From the NCBI GenBank assembly GCA_963693315.1, contig OY856186.1, forward strand, positions 89,541,925-89,605,924: a stretch of DNA of 64,000 nucleotides, written 5' to 3'. The notes beneath the pieces are model-generated. The model worked only from the letters and a program-made list of their open reading frames with translations, ran no database searches and was not told the DNA's origin. This document shows, piece by piece, positions 1 to 16,394 of the stretch (positions within the stretch are counted from its first letter, which is position 1; the number at the start of each line of letters is the position of its first letter). The position numbers and the translations under genes are program-made. Source of the stretch: Diogma glabrata (lineage: Eukaryota > Arthropoda > Insecta > Diptera > Cylindrotomidae).

Positions 1-643
1 GCCTAATGAAACTTTTATTCAATTGGTATGATTCCAATTGGTCAAATTATTTTGATTTCATTAAAATTATTTTCAAATTATAATCACATTTGCTTTGATC
101 AGTTTTGTTCAAAAATCAAATTTTGAGTAATTCTCTTATTTCGTTTAGTTGAACTTGGTTGATTGTATGAGAAGGGCGTTTTTTATCATCAGGGTTTTTT
201 TATTAAGAAATTTGATTTATCAATTAAAACAATAAAGATTTATTGTTTTAATTGAAGAAAATGTTTTTATTTTTTATAATACACAATTCTTTTTTATAAT
301 AAAATCTTTGTCAGAGAATAAAGTATTGTAATCGATTCGTGAATAATGAATTTTATTCTCTCGCAAATTAAAATTCTCGCATAAACTACTTCATTATTCA
401 CTCATTGATTAAACTACTATTATATGTTAAACATAAATGTTTTTTATAGTATAAGTACTGTTTTTATACTTGGCACCAAATTTTCACATCAAATTGCACA
501 AATTATTTTAATTAATTTATATGCCATATCAAAAAATTTTGATTGATTTTTTATAATTATTATTGAGTTATATTCACGTTGTGGTATATAATCCGAATAC
601 AAAGGAGTTTCCTCGATAAATGCATTCAAACATTTGTGAACTT
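1..643. other. AT-rich sequence, no gene seen
   Basis: No reading frame or RNA gene is recognisable. A perfect 12-bp inverted repeat (GTGAATAATGAA at 339-350, its complement at 390-401) could form a hairpin. Nothing else stands out. Confidence 0.6.
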
Positions 644-773
644 AACGGCTTCTAAAACCAAAAAAATCGATTCTTGATCGACTTTGAAAATTAAAAATTG
701 ATTCTTCTTAATCGATTATTTTAACAGACAAGTCGATTCTCGAGAAGAATCGGAATCGACTTTTCCATCCCTA
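644..773. mobile_element. Possible terminal fragment of a hAT-like element
   Basis: The stretch is rich in AATCGATT and AATCGACT motifs and ends in CGACTTTTCCATCCCTA. Read inward from the end this is TAGGGATGG, the same kind of terminus (TAGGG...) as the two hAT-like elements at 8369 and 21220. No matching left end lies in the window, so it is truncated or its partner lies upstream. The assignment rests on end similarity only. Confidence 0.3.
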
Positions 774-859
774 GAGCCCATACAAACACCGATAGCAGCA
801 AAAACAAAACAAAGATATACCAAACCAATATATGTAAATAAATGGTCTATAATAATATA

Positions 860-1580
860 ATTTAGGTGACGTCACATATTGTTAGCCTCTCTGGTATGTT
901 AGTGAACTGTATGTTCGTTGATATATGACGGCCAGAGAGACAAACAAGTTTAATTTTAAAAACAACACTTTGTCTCGTACAGCAAGTGCAATCACACAAT
1001 AGTTGATAAATTGGTGATATAATGAATGTGATTGATCGTAAAAGCCACTGCAATTTCACACAATAATTGGCAATAAGTTGATAATACGATGAATGTTGAT
1101 ACGAAGAATGTAATTAATTAGTATTGCCATATGATATATGTAATGATTCGATACAGCCACTGCAATATCACACAAAAATTGGCAATGGTTTGATAATACG
1201 ATGAATGTTGATACCAAGAATGCAATTAATCAATATTGCCACTACAATATCACAGATTAATTAGCAATGATTTGATAATACGATGAATATTGATACGAAG
1301 AATGTAAGTAATTATTATTGCCACTGCAATATGTCACACAACAATCAATAAATTGTTTATATACGACGAATGTAATGATTTGATACAGGCACTGCAACAT
1401 CATACAATAATTGGAAATGATTTGATAATACGATGAATGTCGATACGAAGAATGTAATTAATTAATATTGCCACTGCAATATGTCACACAATACTCAATA
1501 AATTGTTGATACGATGAATGTAAGTTTGCATCAGTACAGTTATTGTAACACCATAAATTGATAATGCGATGAATATGAAT
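860..1580. repeat. Degenerate tandem repeat, ~70-110 bp period
   Basis: The phrase GCCACTGCAATAT recurs at about 1043, 1155, 1240, 1320, 1388 and 1460. GATAATACGATGAATG recurs out of phase with it, at about 1080, 1192, 1274, 1424 and 1513. Copies are diverged and spacing is irregular, as in an old minisatellite. No coding potential is evident. Confidence 0.75.
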
Positions 1581-1985
1581 ATATTTGCAGATGCAAATAC
1601 AAGGTATTAATAATTTCTCACACAAATTCAACAAACCAGTATGGAACGACTTATTAAATTTATCAAACGAAGAACACCTCCATCACTAGGTTGAAACCAT
1701 GGCGTGGTTGATGAATAAGAATATCAAAACACAAAACACGTTCTAATTGTAAATTGTAATGGCGCTGACGTGACTTTTCATCACAATTCACCGATGATAA
1801 AATCATCAAGGTTGGGTTCAATCTTATGAAATGATTTTAAGCAACCAATCTTTAGTCTTCCAATCGTTAATTTATTTTTCAACTTAATTTTAAAAATGAT
1901 ACACAGTTGGTTACGGCAATTTAAATTGACCACTATACTATACGACTGAGAAACATTCCATTAACTAGATTAACAGTTGTATAAC
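1581..1985. other. AT-rich unique sequence, nothing recognised
   Basis: No repeat, gene or RNA could be identified between the tandem repeat on the left and the palindromic element on the right. Confidence 0.5.
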
Positions 1986-2449
1986 ATTTAATTATTACTA
2001 GGAGGGCCTGGCGTGCTTCGCTACGCTTATAAATAAAGTTTTTGCGTAGACATTTTGTTGACGTAGAAGCAATGATTTCAAAAAGTGGTAATGAGATATG
2101 CTAGCATATACTTTATAATTTTTCTTTTTAAATATATGAATGAAAAATAATCACAACTCTAGCTGATCAGTTCGGATAAATGAAAAATTAGCGACCAAAT
2201 AAGTTTTCAAGTAAGCTTACTTGATATCTAACTTATTTGATCGCTAATTTTTCATATATCCGAACTGATCAGCTAGAGTTCTGATTATTTTTCGTTCATA
2301 TATTTAAAAAGAAAAATTAAAAATTATATGCTAGCATTTCTCATTATTACTTTTTGAAATCATTGCTTCTACGTCAACAAAACGTCTACGCAAAAGCTTT
2401 ATTTATAAGCGTAGCGAACCACGCCGGGCCCTCCTAGTAATAATTAAAT
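1986..2449. mobile_element. Palindromic foldback element (~464 bp)
   Basis: The two halves are near-perfect reverse complements. The left end ATTTAATTATTACTAGGAGG is mirrored by CCTCCTAGTAATAATTAAAT at the right, and the centre is AAGTAAGCTTACTT (2209-2222). There is almost no loop. The ends carry a GC-rich stretch (GGAGGGCC, GGCGTG, CGCTACGC) unlike the AT-rich surroundings. No open reading frame exists. Read-through RNA would form a ~230-bp hairpin, a possible source of endo-siRNA (inference). A foldback MITE is the likeliest class; no TSD could be separated from the palindrome. Confidence 0.85.
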
Positions 2450-2859
2450 TAATAATAATTAAATTAAATAAAGAAAATCAAAGAAAATCAAAGAAAAATA
2501 ATAATAATAAAAAAACAAAGAAAAATAATATAATCTCACTCATACCATTATCACGTCGAATCAATTCTATCTTCATCTGACAAATTCAACAAACACATGA
2601 AATTTAAAATGATAAATACCACGTGCAATTCGTTTCTTCATTCATAACATTCATAGAAAAATATTACGTCTATCCACTCCTATAATAAAAATATTGCGAC
2701 GCTGATGCATAGGCTGACTTCATCACAGCTCTGGAAACATAGTGTTCTGGATATATAATGAGCTAATATCCATAAAATACTTTAATTAAAAGCTAACCAA
2801 TATTATGGACTTCGTAGTTCTAATAATAAAAATATTAAAGCAGGCAGTAGTATCCCAAC
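2450..2859. other. A-rich simple sequence then unique AT-rich DNA
   Basis: Runs of AAAGAAAATC and AATAATAATAA follow the palindrome, then unremarkable AT-rich sequence up to the satellite. No gene seen. Confidence 0.5.
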
Positions 2860-5800
2860 AAACATAAATTCTGTTGTACTAGAAAAAGTAAAAAAAACTT
2901 TATCGGAAGTGACAAAGCGGAAGTTAGGATGCAGAACTGTTGTAAACCGTACAAAATGTGTATGTACCAAATTTCATCCAACTCGATTATCAGGTACAGA
3001 AGTTATTGAGCTTCCAAAATAACGGGTGCTTGGAGGACCCCCTACCACTTTGTTCACTATCGCTAAAAAAACTAATCAGTTTTTGCAAAGTGTAATCAAA
3101 ATTACTTAACGAACGAATGTTGTATGCTTCCAACAAACATTGAAAGGGTGTTCGGGAGGACCCCACCACTTATCCCAATATTGTCCAAAAACTAGTCAAT
3201 TCTTTGTCAATAAAGTCTTTATCTTTTTTCAAAGTGCCATTAAAATTGATTAATGAATGAAATCTGTATGCTCCCAACAAACTTTTAAAACCAAGCGTGA
3301 AAAGTCAGCAGTTGTATGGTGGATCCTCCGCCACTTTGATCAACGTGTCCCAAAAGATGATAATTATCTTCTTACACTAATTGAAACCTTTCCATAAGTT
3401 TTATCATAATCACTTCATTATTGTAGGCTGTAGTATGCATAAAGATATTGAAAAAACTGCCAACAATTAAAAAAAATTTTTTTTACCGGAAGTAAAAAAC
3501 CGGAAGTTGGGATGCAGAATTTTTGTAAATCATACTAAATGCTTATGTACAAAGTTTCATCCAATTCGATTATCAGGTACAGATGTTATTGAGCTTTAAA
3601 AAAAAACAGGTGTATGGGACACCCCCCACCACTTTGTTCACTATCGCTCAAAAACTAATCAGTTCTTTGCCATACATGTTTGCATTTTTTTCCAAAGTGT
3701 CATCAAAATTGGTTCACGAACGAATGCTGAGTGCTCCCAAAAAACATTTAAAAAATTTTGACACAGTAAACAGGTGTTCGGGAGACCCCGTACCACTTAT
3801 CCCATTATTGTCCAAAAACTAATCAGTTCCTTGTCATTTAAGTCTACATCTTTTTCCAAAGTGTCATTAGAATTTTTTGATGAATGAATTCTGTATGCTC
3901 CCAACAAACTTTAAAAACAAAGTGTGAAAAGTCAGCAGTTGTATGGTAGACCCCCCGCCACTTTGATCAATGTGTCCTAAAAGATAATAATTATCTTCTT
4001 ACACTAATTGGAACCCTATTCCATAAGTTTCATCATAATCACTTCATTATTGTAGGCTGTAGTGTGCATAAAGACACTGAAAAAACTTTAAAAAAGTAGG
4101 AAAAAAAATTTTTTACCGGAAGTAAAAAACCGGAAGTTGGGATGCAGAACTATTTTAAACCGTACTACATACTCATGTACTTAGTTTCATCCAATTCGCT
4201 TATCAGGTACAGAAGCTTTAGATCTTTCAAAAAAACAGGTGCTCCAGGGACCCCCCACCACTTTGTTCACTATCGCTCAAAAACTAATCAATTCTTTGCC
4301 ATACATGTTTGCATCTTTTTCCAAAGTGTCATCAAAATTCGTTCACGAACGAATGCTGTGTGCTCCCAACAAACATTGAAAAAAGTGTGACACATTAAAC
4401 AGGTGTTCGGGAGGACCCCCACCACTTATTCCAATATTATCCAAAAACTAATCAGTTCTTTGTTACTTAAGTCTCCATCTTTTTCTAAAGTGTCATTAAA
4501 ATAAATTAATGAATGAAGTCTGTATGCTCCCAACAAACTTTAAAAACAAAGTGTGAAAAGTCAGCATTTGTATGGTAGACCCCCCACCACTTTGATCAAT
4601 GTGTCCCAAAACATGATAATTATCTTTTCACATTAATTGGAACCCTATTCCATAAGTTTCATTACAATCACTTCATTATTGTAGGCTGTAGTGTGCATAA
4701 AGACACTGACAATACTTCAAAAATTTACAATAAAAATTTTTTTACCGGAAGTGAAAAACCGGAAGTTGGGATGCAGAACTATTGTAAACCGTACTAAATA
4801 CTCATGTAACAAGTTTCATCCAATTCGCTTATCAGGTACAGAAGTTATAGAGCTTTCAAAAAAACAGGTGCTTCAGGGACCTCCCACCACTTTGTTCACT
4901 ATCGCTCAAAAACTAATCAGTTCTTTGCCATACATGTTTGCATCTTTTCTCAAAGTGTCATCAAAATTCGTTCACGAACGAATGCTGTGTGCTCCCAACA
5001 AACATTGAAAAAAGTGTGACACATTAAACAAGTGTTCGGGAGGACCCCTACCACTTATTCCAATATTATCCAAAAACTAATCAGTTCTTTGTTACTTAAG
5101 TCTCCATCTTTTTCTAAAGTGTCATTAAAATAAATTAATGAATGAAGTCTGTATGCTCCCAACAAACTTAAAAAACAAAGTGTGAAAAGTCAGCATTTGT
5201 ATGGTAGACCCCCACCACTTTGATCAATGTGTCCTAAAACATGATAATTATCTGCTCACCTTAATTGGAACCCTATTCCATAAGTTTTATCATAATCACT
5301 TCATTATTGTAGGCTGTAGTGTGCATAAAGACACTGAAAAAACTTCAAAAAAGTACAAAAAAAAATTTTTTACCGGAAGTGAAAAACCGGAAGTTGGGAT
5401 GCAGAACTATTTTAAACCGTACTACATACTCATGTACCAAGTTTCATCCAATTCGCTTATCAGGTACAGAAGTTATAGAGCTTTCAAAAAAACAGGTGCT
5501 CCAGGGACCCCTCACCACTTTGTTCACTATCGCTCAAAAACTAATCAGTTCTTTGTCATTCATGTTTGCGTCTTTTTCCAAAGTGTCATCAAAATTCATT
5601 CACGAATGAATGTTTTATGCTCCCAACAAACATAAAAACTTTGTGGAAAAAACGACCTGTTGTATGGTGGACCCCCCAACCCTTTATCCAATGTGATCCA
5701 AAAGCTGATAAAATCTTTCTCATGTTATTTAAAAGCTTTTCGCAACGTTTCATGAAAATCGATCGGTAATTGTAGGCTACAGTAGGGATAAACACCTGAA

Positions 5801-5960
5801 AAAAAAACTTTTTAACCGGAAGTGACAAACCGGAAGTTGGTATGCAGAAATATTGGAAACAGTACTAAAACCTTATATACTAAGTTTCAATAAGATCATA
5901 GCCCGGGATCAGAAGTTATTCAAGATTTAAACTTAGAGGTGTTCAGGAGACCCCCCGCCA
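2860..5960. repeat. Satellite with higher-order organisation (4 x ~157 bp = ~629 bp)
   Basis: The anchor GATGCAG following CCGGAAGTT occurs at 2928, 3511, 4141, 4770, 5398 and 5841, giving unit lengths of 583, 630, 629, 628 and 443. Inside one unit the motif GTTTCAT/GTGTCAT recurs at 4184, 4326, 4490, 4656 and 4813 (spacings 142, 164, 166, 157), so each unit is four related ~157-bp monomers. Three of these also share a CCACCACTT block. The middle units (4141-5398) are nearly identical while the outer ones are diverged and shortened, as expected from unequal exchange. Short reading frames inside are not conserved between units and are not genes. Confidence 0.9.
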
Positions 5961-6790
5961 TTTTGTCCAAATTTTAAATGAATCCAGATCTTCCATTTTC
6001 AAGTGAACCTGTATCATTTGCCAAAGTTTCATCAAGATCCTATGCAGAAAACTCACCCTATATTATCTATATTTAAAAAAATTCTACTTGAAGCCGTATT
6101 TTTCATTTATCAAAGGCTATCTATAAATTAAAAATAAACCAAATTAAAAAGGGTCGAGTCAAAATTTCGCAAAATTTTGCTGAACTTGACTGAAATTGCT
6201 TTTTAAAAAGTTCATTTAATAATAAAATATTGGATATTTAACATAAAAAAAAAATCTGGATCTAAAAATCGCCATTTTTATAATTTTCCTTCAGAACAAA
6301 AAAAACTGATTCCCGACAGTCATATGCACAACGAATTTTATCTCTAAAACAAAAAATGATGCTAGTCCTAAACTTTCACAAGTTGTTAGATATAAAATAA
6401 GCTTCAATTTAGTTTAAAAAAAAAAAAGGCTATGCCAACTTTTTTTTTCAATTACACCATTTTTTTCTTATGTTACACCGTTAAAAATTATTTCAAAAAA
6501 TTAACAGTGTACATTTTTAAAAACTTTGTTCTAGTACCTATTCAACGACATATCATTTATGAAAATCGATTGAGTAGTTTTTCTACAATCGCTCGTCAAA
6601 ATGCACTCACATCACAAAATAACAAAAATTGAGGGGCACCTTGTGAAGACCCCTGGTCGAAAAAAAAAATTCTAAGAGAACTTGTATTTTTTATTTATCA
6701 AAGACTATCTATAAACAAAAAATAATCAAAATTAAAAAGGGTCAAGTCAAAACGTTGTTGAATCTTCGTGAAATTGCTCAAATATAAAAA
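5961..6790. repeat. Duplicated AT-rich block flanking the satellite
   Basis: About 100 bp at 6090-6200 (TATCAAAGGCTATCTATAAA, then AATTAAAAAGGGTCGAGTC) is repeated at 6680-6790 (TATCAAAGACTATCTATAAA, then AATTAAAAAGGGTCAAGTC), an offset of 588 bp. That is close to the satellite period. A diverged CCCCCGCCA block at 5953 suggests this is the decayed edge of the same array. Confidence 0.6.
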
Positions 6791-7559
6791 AGAAAATAAA
6801 GTTTTAAGTTTTAAATTTCATTTGTTTCGTGTTTTTTTACTTGTATGTAAACTTATAATGCATATGTATATAAAAAGTTTTTCGTATATAATAACTTTTT
6901 TATTTATGATCCGAAAAATCCCAAAAATCTTTAAAATCTAAGTTACACTAATATCAGTTAGCTGTGAAAATTTGAAATGAATCAAAATTCCAATAAAAAA
7001 GCTTTAGGCTGTACAAAGTTTTGTTTTAGCGTATTAATATATAAGATAACTTAATATTCACATGAATTTATTTTCTTTAAATCTACAGCTTAACATTTAC
7101 ATCAATTTCCTTTCTTTAAATTTACAACTTAGTAACACATGAGATTTGAATACTTAACATGATGATTGCAAATTAAAACAAATAGTAATGAGGGAGGATC
7201 AATGGCTGTCAATAGTTATATAATGCGATTTTTTTTTGGTGAAATAGCGCCATCGTTTTCCAGCGTCAGATCCTGTAAGCAATTATTTTAATTGTATTAC
7301 ATCCCGAACTCATCAAATTGAGCTAATTTGAAATTTGATAATTTAATTCGAATTTTAATGTATGAACTAGTTTTGATTTTTTGATGATTTAGTTCGGATA
7401 ATTCTATTTTAATGTAATTTATTCTACTTACGATGATATTAGTGCTTGAATGCAGAATCCTTTCTTAGTTTACATTCTTAATTTTTTGGTTTCTATGAAT
7501 CTATCTATCACCACTTTTGTGTGAACACATATCTTAGAAATTGGAACATGTTCGTGATA
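6791..7559. other. AT-rich sequence, nothing recognised
   Basis: No gene or clear repeat. A TTTGAAATGAATCAAAAT phrase near 6974 resembles motifs in the neighbouring satellite, so part of this may be older satellite-related DNA. Confidence 0.4.
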
Positions 7560-8003
7560 GTTGTACACCGTTTGTGTTTCATTAACATTTCATACATGCT
7601 AAAATCAAATATGTTTGTGATACTTATAAAAAAATTTATCAACAACGACTGATTAGTCAATTCAAATACGGAGTATTGTTTTATTCAATCACGAACTTAT
7701 TCAATATCACTATTTTTAGTCTAATTTTTAATTTACCACGTTTGTAATCAATTGAAAATGAAATCAAACACGGCATTGTTGCTCGAAAATGAAATCATAG
7801 TTGACTCAACTACAAACAGGGTTAAATCAGATATGTTTGTGATACTTATAAAAAAATATATCAACAACGGCTAAATTGTTAATTTAAATACGGAGTGTTG
7901 GTTATCACAAACGTATTTCATTCCACAATTTTCCCCAATTTTAATGTTCGATTAACAATGCAACATGTTTGGATCAACCAAGGTTTTTTCTTTCAGTGTA
8001 GGA
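7560..8003. mobile_element. Possible MITE with an internal duplication
   Basis: A ~75-bp segment beginning ATGTTTGTGATACTTATAAA at 7611 is repeated at 7833 (offset 222). The stretch ends in TTTTTTCTTTCAGTGTAG (about 7985-8002). The terminal CTTTCAGTG also appears at 23404-23412 and, inverted, as CACTGAAAG at 16317, which suggests a shared terminal motif. No TSD was found. Confidence 0.35.
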
Positions 8004-8360
8004 TTTTCGGTTGGCTAAATTGATGTTAACCTGCCCACTTCTTTCAGTGCTTTAATGAGAGTGTGGTTTCGCGTTAATTGGTTCTCATTTTATAATTTAA
8101 TATGTATTCTCGTTATTTGGGACCAAGAGGAACACTCAGGATGTCCTTAAAAAAATTTACAGGTTATGTTATCGATACTTTGTAAAATATTGGTATTTGG
8201 GCAATGGGGATAGGGGTTATAAAAGATAAAATTGCAGTATTATATTAAGTCTAGCACTTATGATACGGATAATATCAATCGTTAAAATTCAAACGTATTA
8301 TCTCGTTTGCTTAGTTTGTTTTTGGTTTTTAAACAAATTTGATTTTCAACTGTCACTTTG
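8004..8360. other. AT-rich sequence, nothing recognised
   Basis: No gene, repeat or structured RNA recognised between the putative MITE and the hAT-like element. Confidence 0.4.
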
Positions 8361-8566
8361 GTAAAAACTAGGGTATTCAAATTACTCGACTTTGCAAGTA
8401 CCCGGGTAGTCGAGTATTTAATTTCTGAAATACCCAGGTTACCCGGGTAACCAGGTAGTTGAAAAAGTAATAAAATAAATCTATAAAAGTAAGGGTATTG
8501 TGGGGGTGCCGCCGTGTATAGGGTTTATATATTTAAGATTCTTTTCAGATTCAAAGTCGAGATTTG

Positions 8567-9924
8567 AACTTGACCATTTTTGATTTTCCTGAAACTTGGC
8601 ATATAAGTAGTATGGACAGAATAAAAAGTACAACTTATTTTAAAATTTTTTTAAAGTGCATAGTTTCAGCATAGGGGGCACCCCAACATCCATGAAAAAT
8701 GAAAATTCTGCCAATCCGATGTAACTTTGAAATTAAATTGCTCAAGAACGGCTATATCGATTTTATCTAATTTGAAATTTGGAATTTTTTTGTTTAATAG
8801 ATGATTAATTAGTCGTTTGAAAAAAAATTAATTTATTGCTTAGATTATTAATTTTTAAATAAAAATATTAAAAAATCTTTTTTAAAGAGGACGCTAGGAT
8901 CAAAGATCAATTGGAATTTAATTAATTTTTTTTTTGAAAATAGTTCTATCCTTACTCTAAAATATATCAAATTAACTCAGAGGCGTTAATTTTTGTTCTA
9001 GAGATACTTAATTTTAAAGATTTTTAGTATGACTGACATTCGAATTTTTCATCATTTTTTCAATTAACTTCCATTAACAAAAATTTTAAAATCAATTAAA
9101 TTTTAACTTTAGTTTTTTATATATAGTTCCAACCTTACTTTAAAATATATCAAATTTACAAAGAGGCGTTAATTCGTGTTCTTGAGATATTTAATTTTAA
9201 AGATTTTTAAACCGATTAAAATTCTAATTGTTCATTATTTTCTCGAACTTCAGTGGTTAAAATTTTTTCATGATCAAAATTGTTCGAAAAAATAATGAAC
9301 AATTAGAATTTTAGATGGACTAAAAATCTTTAAAATTAAATATCTCAAGAACACGAATTAACGCCTCTTTGTAAATTTGATATATTTTAAAGTAAGGTTA
9401 GAGCTATATTTAAAAAAAAAGTTAAAATTTAATTGATTTTAAATTTTTTTGTTAATGGAAGTCGTTTGAAAAAATGAAGAAAAATTCGAATTTCAGTCGT
9501 TCTAAAAATTTTTTAAATTAAATATCTCAATAACAAGAATTAACGTTTTAAGAATAAAACTATTTTCAGAAAAAAAATTTATTAAATTCCAATTGGTCTT
9601 CGACCCTAGCGCCATCTTTAAAAAAGTTTTTTTAATATTTTTTATTTAAAAATTAATTATATAAACAATAAATTAATTTTTTTCAAACGACTAACTAATC
9701 ATCTATCAAACAAAAAAAAGTTTGATGAAATCAGTATAGCCGTTCTTTAGCAATTTAATTTCAAAGTTACATTGGATTGGCAGAATTTTCATTTTTCATG
9801 CATGTTGGGGTGCCTCGTATGCTCAAACTATGCATTTTCAAAAAATTTTAAAATAAGAAGTATTTTTTATTTTATCCATACTACTTATATGCCAAGTTTC
9901 AGGAAAATCAAAAATGGTCAAGTT
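8567..9924. repeat. ~1.36-kb imperfect palindrome inside the hAT-like element
   Basis: The left arm 8567-9248 is the reverse complement of the right arm 9282-9924, with a ~33-bp centre. Matching landmarks are AACTTGACCATTTTTGATTT (8567) against the complementary block at 9905-9924, and the block at 9230-9248 against 9282-9300. Arms differ by scattered substitutions and small indels. Transcripts would form a long hairpin. Short frames inside are not genes. Confidence 0.85.
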
Positions 9925-10269
9925 TTCACAACTCTGTCTAGAACACGTTTTTCATCAATAGCAATAATTTCAATTTCTTAAGATCGTAAATTAAAGAAAT
10001 TTCATCATTGGTAATTCTATTGTTCTATTTTTCATACAAATTTGAGCAACCGTTAGCAGGTGTCTGGGAGGGAAGAATTCTCATTAACGATAAAGCAACA
10101 CAGTTTTGTCTAACAGCATCTTCTCCATGAATTTTATCATTCTGTTCAATATCTTAAACAACTGATTATGTATTTCCTTACAATATCAGACACGCAGGTA
10201 CAAGATTTTGGTTGAAATGAAAACAATTTAGCTTATTTCCCTAACGCGGTTCACTCGGCATGAATTTAC

Positions 10270-10400
10270 TTTTGACTGATTTTTTTTTAATAAGATGTGT
10301 TGTGTAATAGGACTCATAATATGAGTCACTACAACACAGAGAGCCCTCTTAAGACCTAGGTCCCACTAAGTCTTAAAAAGTCCTAGGTACTACGTCCCAA
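10270..10400 (-). mobile_element. 5'-truncated LINE 3' end nested in the hAT-like element
   Basis: Read on the minus strand, this contains GGGACCTAGGTCTTAAGAGG, a hairpin-prone GTGTTGTAGTGACTCATATT block and ACACAACAC before an A-rich tail. The same order occurs at 28310-28395 downstream of recognisable reverse-transcriptase sequence. It is therefore most likely the 3' UTR of that LINE family, inserted after the hAT-like element. Confidence 0.55.
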
Positions 10401-10574
10401 TCAAAATAAATTCAAGATTAAGAATATTTTAATTGCTTGTTGAAAATTAGCATTTTACAGATCTACCCGAGTAGTTAATGGAAATACCCGGGTAGTCGAG
10501 TATGTCGAAAAAGACAAAAATCTTGGGGTACCCGGGTATACTCAATAATCGACATTGAATACCCTAGTGAAAAC

Positions 10575-15008
<4,434 letters not shown>

Positions 15009-15738
15009 ACAAGGTTGTACAACTGGTCCAGTAATGGTCCATTACTGGCAGCCAGTAATGCAGCAATGGGCGAGTACTGGCAACCACGACTGGGCCATTA
15101 ACATAATTTTTCTGGATGATAACTTCGGACAATAAATGGTTGCCATTCTTGGGCCAAATACTGGCAACCATGACTGAGCCGTTAAAAAAAATATACATTA
15201 TTATCATATGTAAATTTAAATAAATTAAATACAAGCTAATTTAAAATAAAATAAAAATGACGGAAAAAATTCAAAACTCTCCATACAACACCGCCCTGAC
15301 TCCGCCATTAAAAAAAATATAAAATAATATTTTTTATACATAAATTTAAATAAATTATTTACAAAATAATTAAAATAAAATAGAAATGAAAATAAATTAA
15401 AACATATACCAACCTTTTCTTTATTACCATAGTCTTTCAACCGAAGAGGCGATAACTAAACTATATGTGAAATTTTTCAAGCTATGTATCTCTAAAAGGG
15501 ATAATGCTCTAGTGAAATTTAAAAAAAATGACAGATCGGCAAATTCATGGCTACAGTACTGGCCCAATAACAATAGCCAAGTAATATTTACCATTCATGG
15601 GCCAGTGCTTGGCCTTTCAAAGGTAACAATATACTGGCTTTTTTCTGTAAACCATAGATCGGCCGATGATTGGTTCTAGTATTGGCCCAGTAACAATAGC
15701 CAAGTACTGTTAACCATTAATGGACCAGTGCTTGGCCG
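15009..15738. mobile_element. ~730-bp dispersed repeat, copy 1
   Basis: It begins ACAAGGTTGTACAACTGGTC and ends GGACCAGTGCTTGGCC. Copies of CTGGTCCA, GGGCCATTA, AGTACTGGCAACCA and AATAGCCAAGTACTGTTA cluster near both ends in opposite orientations, so these are subterminal inverted repeats. The middle is AT-rich (AAATTTAAATAAATTAAATAC). A second copy at 58250-58880 has the same order of blocks. No coding capacity; probably a non-autonomous DNA element. Confidence 0.7.
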
Positions 15739-16394
15739 TATGTCGATTTCTGGCAAAACCTACTTGGGTTGGAGCTCGTATTACAAAATAGTAATTAATA
15801 CCAAGTTAAACGTTTGCATCTCCAAACTCATGTATTTCGAAGAACTCATGTACTCGAAGGCATTATCATATGAATATTATAAAAACCGAAAAAAAAAACA
15901 CAAACTGTGTGATCAAAATTAATATGACAAAGATAATATGCACACGAAGATAGACTATTTATCAATTTCTAAAAATTTAAATATAAATTAGTTCAAGTCC
16001 AGAGGTAAAAAAATCAGGAAATCAATGCCAGCGTCATTTTCGAGTTTATGTTGTATAAATTCATCCTATCTTTTAGACAAACGTTTAAAATGTAATCTAA
16101 GATAAGTCCATCCAACCTTTTAATCTAAGAGTTCCTTATTTTATAAGATTTAAACTAACCTCAAAAATAGAAAGTGTAGCCAAAAGGAATTGGTTACGAG
16201 TAAGAAATGCACCTTGATTAAGAAATTGTTTTGAAATGTCATACTATACCTATACGCCCAAAAAAATAGAGAAACCTCTCCAATTGAGTCTTACTTAGGC
16301 ACTTCAAAGTATGAACACTGAAAGAAAAATTTTGTTCACCGCAACCTTATTTTGTGCCAACCGAATATTTTTGTCACATAGACTTTATAGTACG
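15739..16394. other. AT-rich sequence with a possible MITE terminus
   Basis: Nothing coding. ACACTGAAAGAAAAATTTTG at 16316 matches, in inverted orientation, the CTTTCAGTG motif at 7995 and 23404 and may be a terminal fragment of a MITE family. Confidence 0.35.

Larger units (their letters stand above)
8361..10574. mobile_element. hAT-like non-autonomous element with TSDs
   Basis: The element body is 8369-10566. Its terminal inverted repeats are TAGGGTATTCAA at the left and TTGAATACCCTA at the right. It is bordered by GTAAAAAC (8361-8368) and GTGAAAAC (10567-10574), an 8-bp target duplication with one mismatch, as in hAT transposons. Just inside each end are CCCGGGTAGTCGAGTA-type subterminal blocks. 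It encodes no transposase and instead carries a large palindrome (8567-9924). A LINE 3' fragment lies inside (10270-10400). A diverged end-proximal fragment of the family lies at 62397-62475. The superfamily call rests on TSD length and terminus type. Confidence 0.75.

Noticed and set aside
4142..5635. Several overlapping frames of 80-144 codons with similar peptides
   Set aside because: They recur because the satellite unit recurs, are broken in other units, and show no domain.
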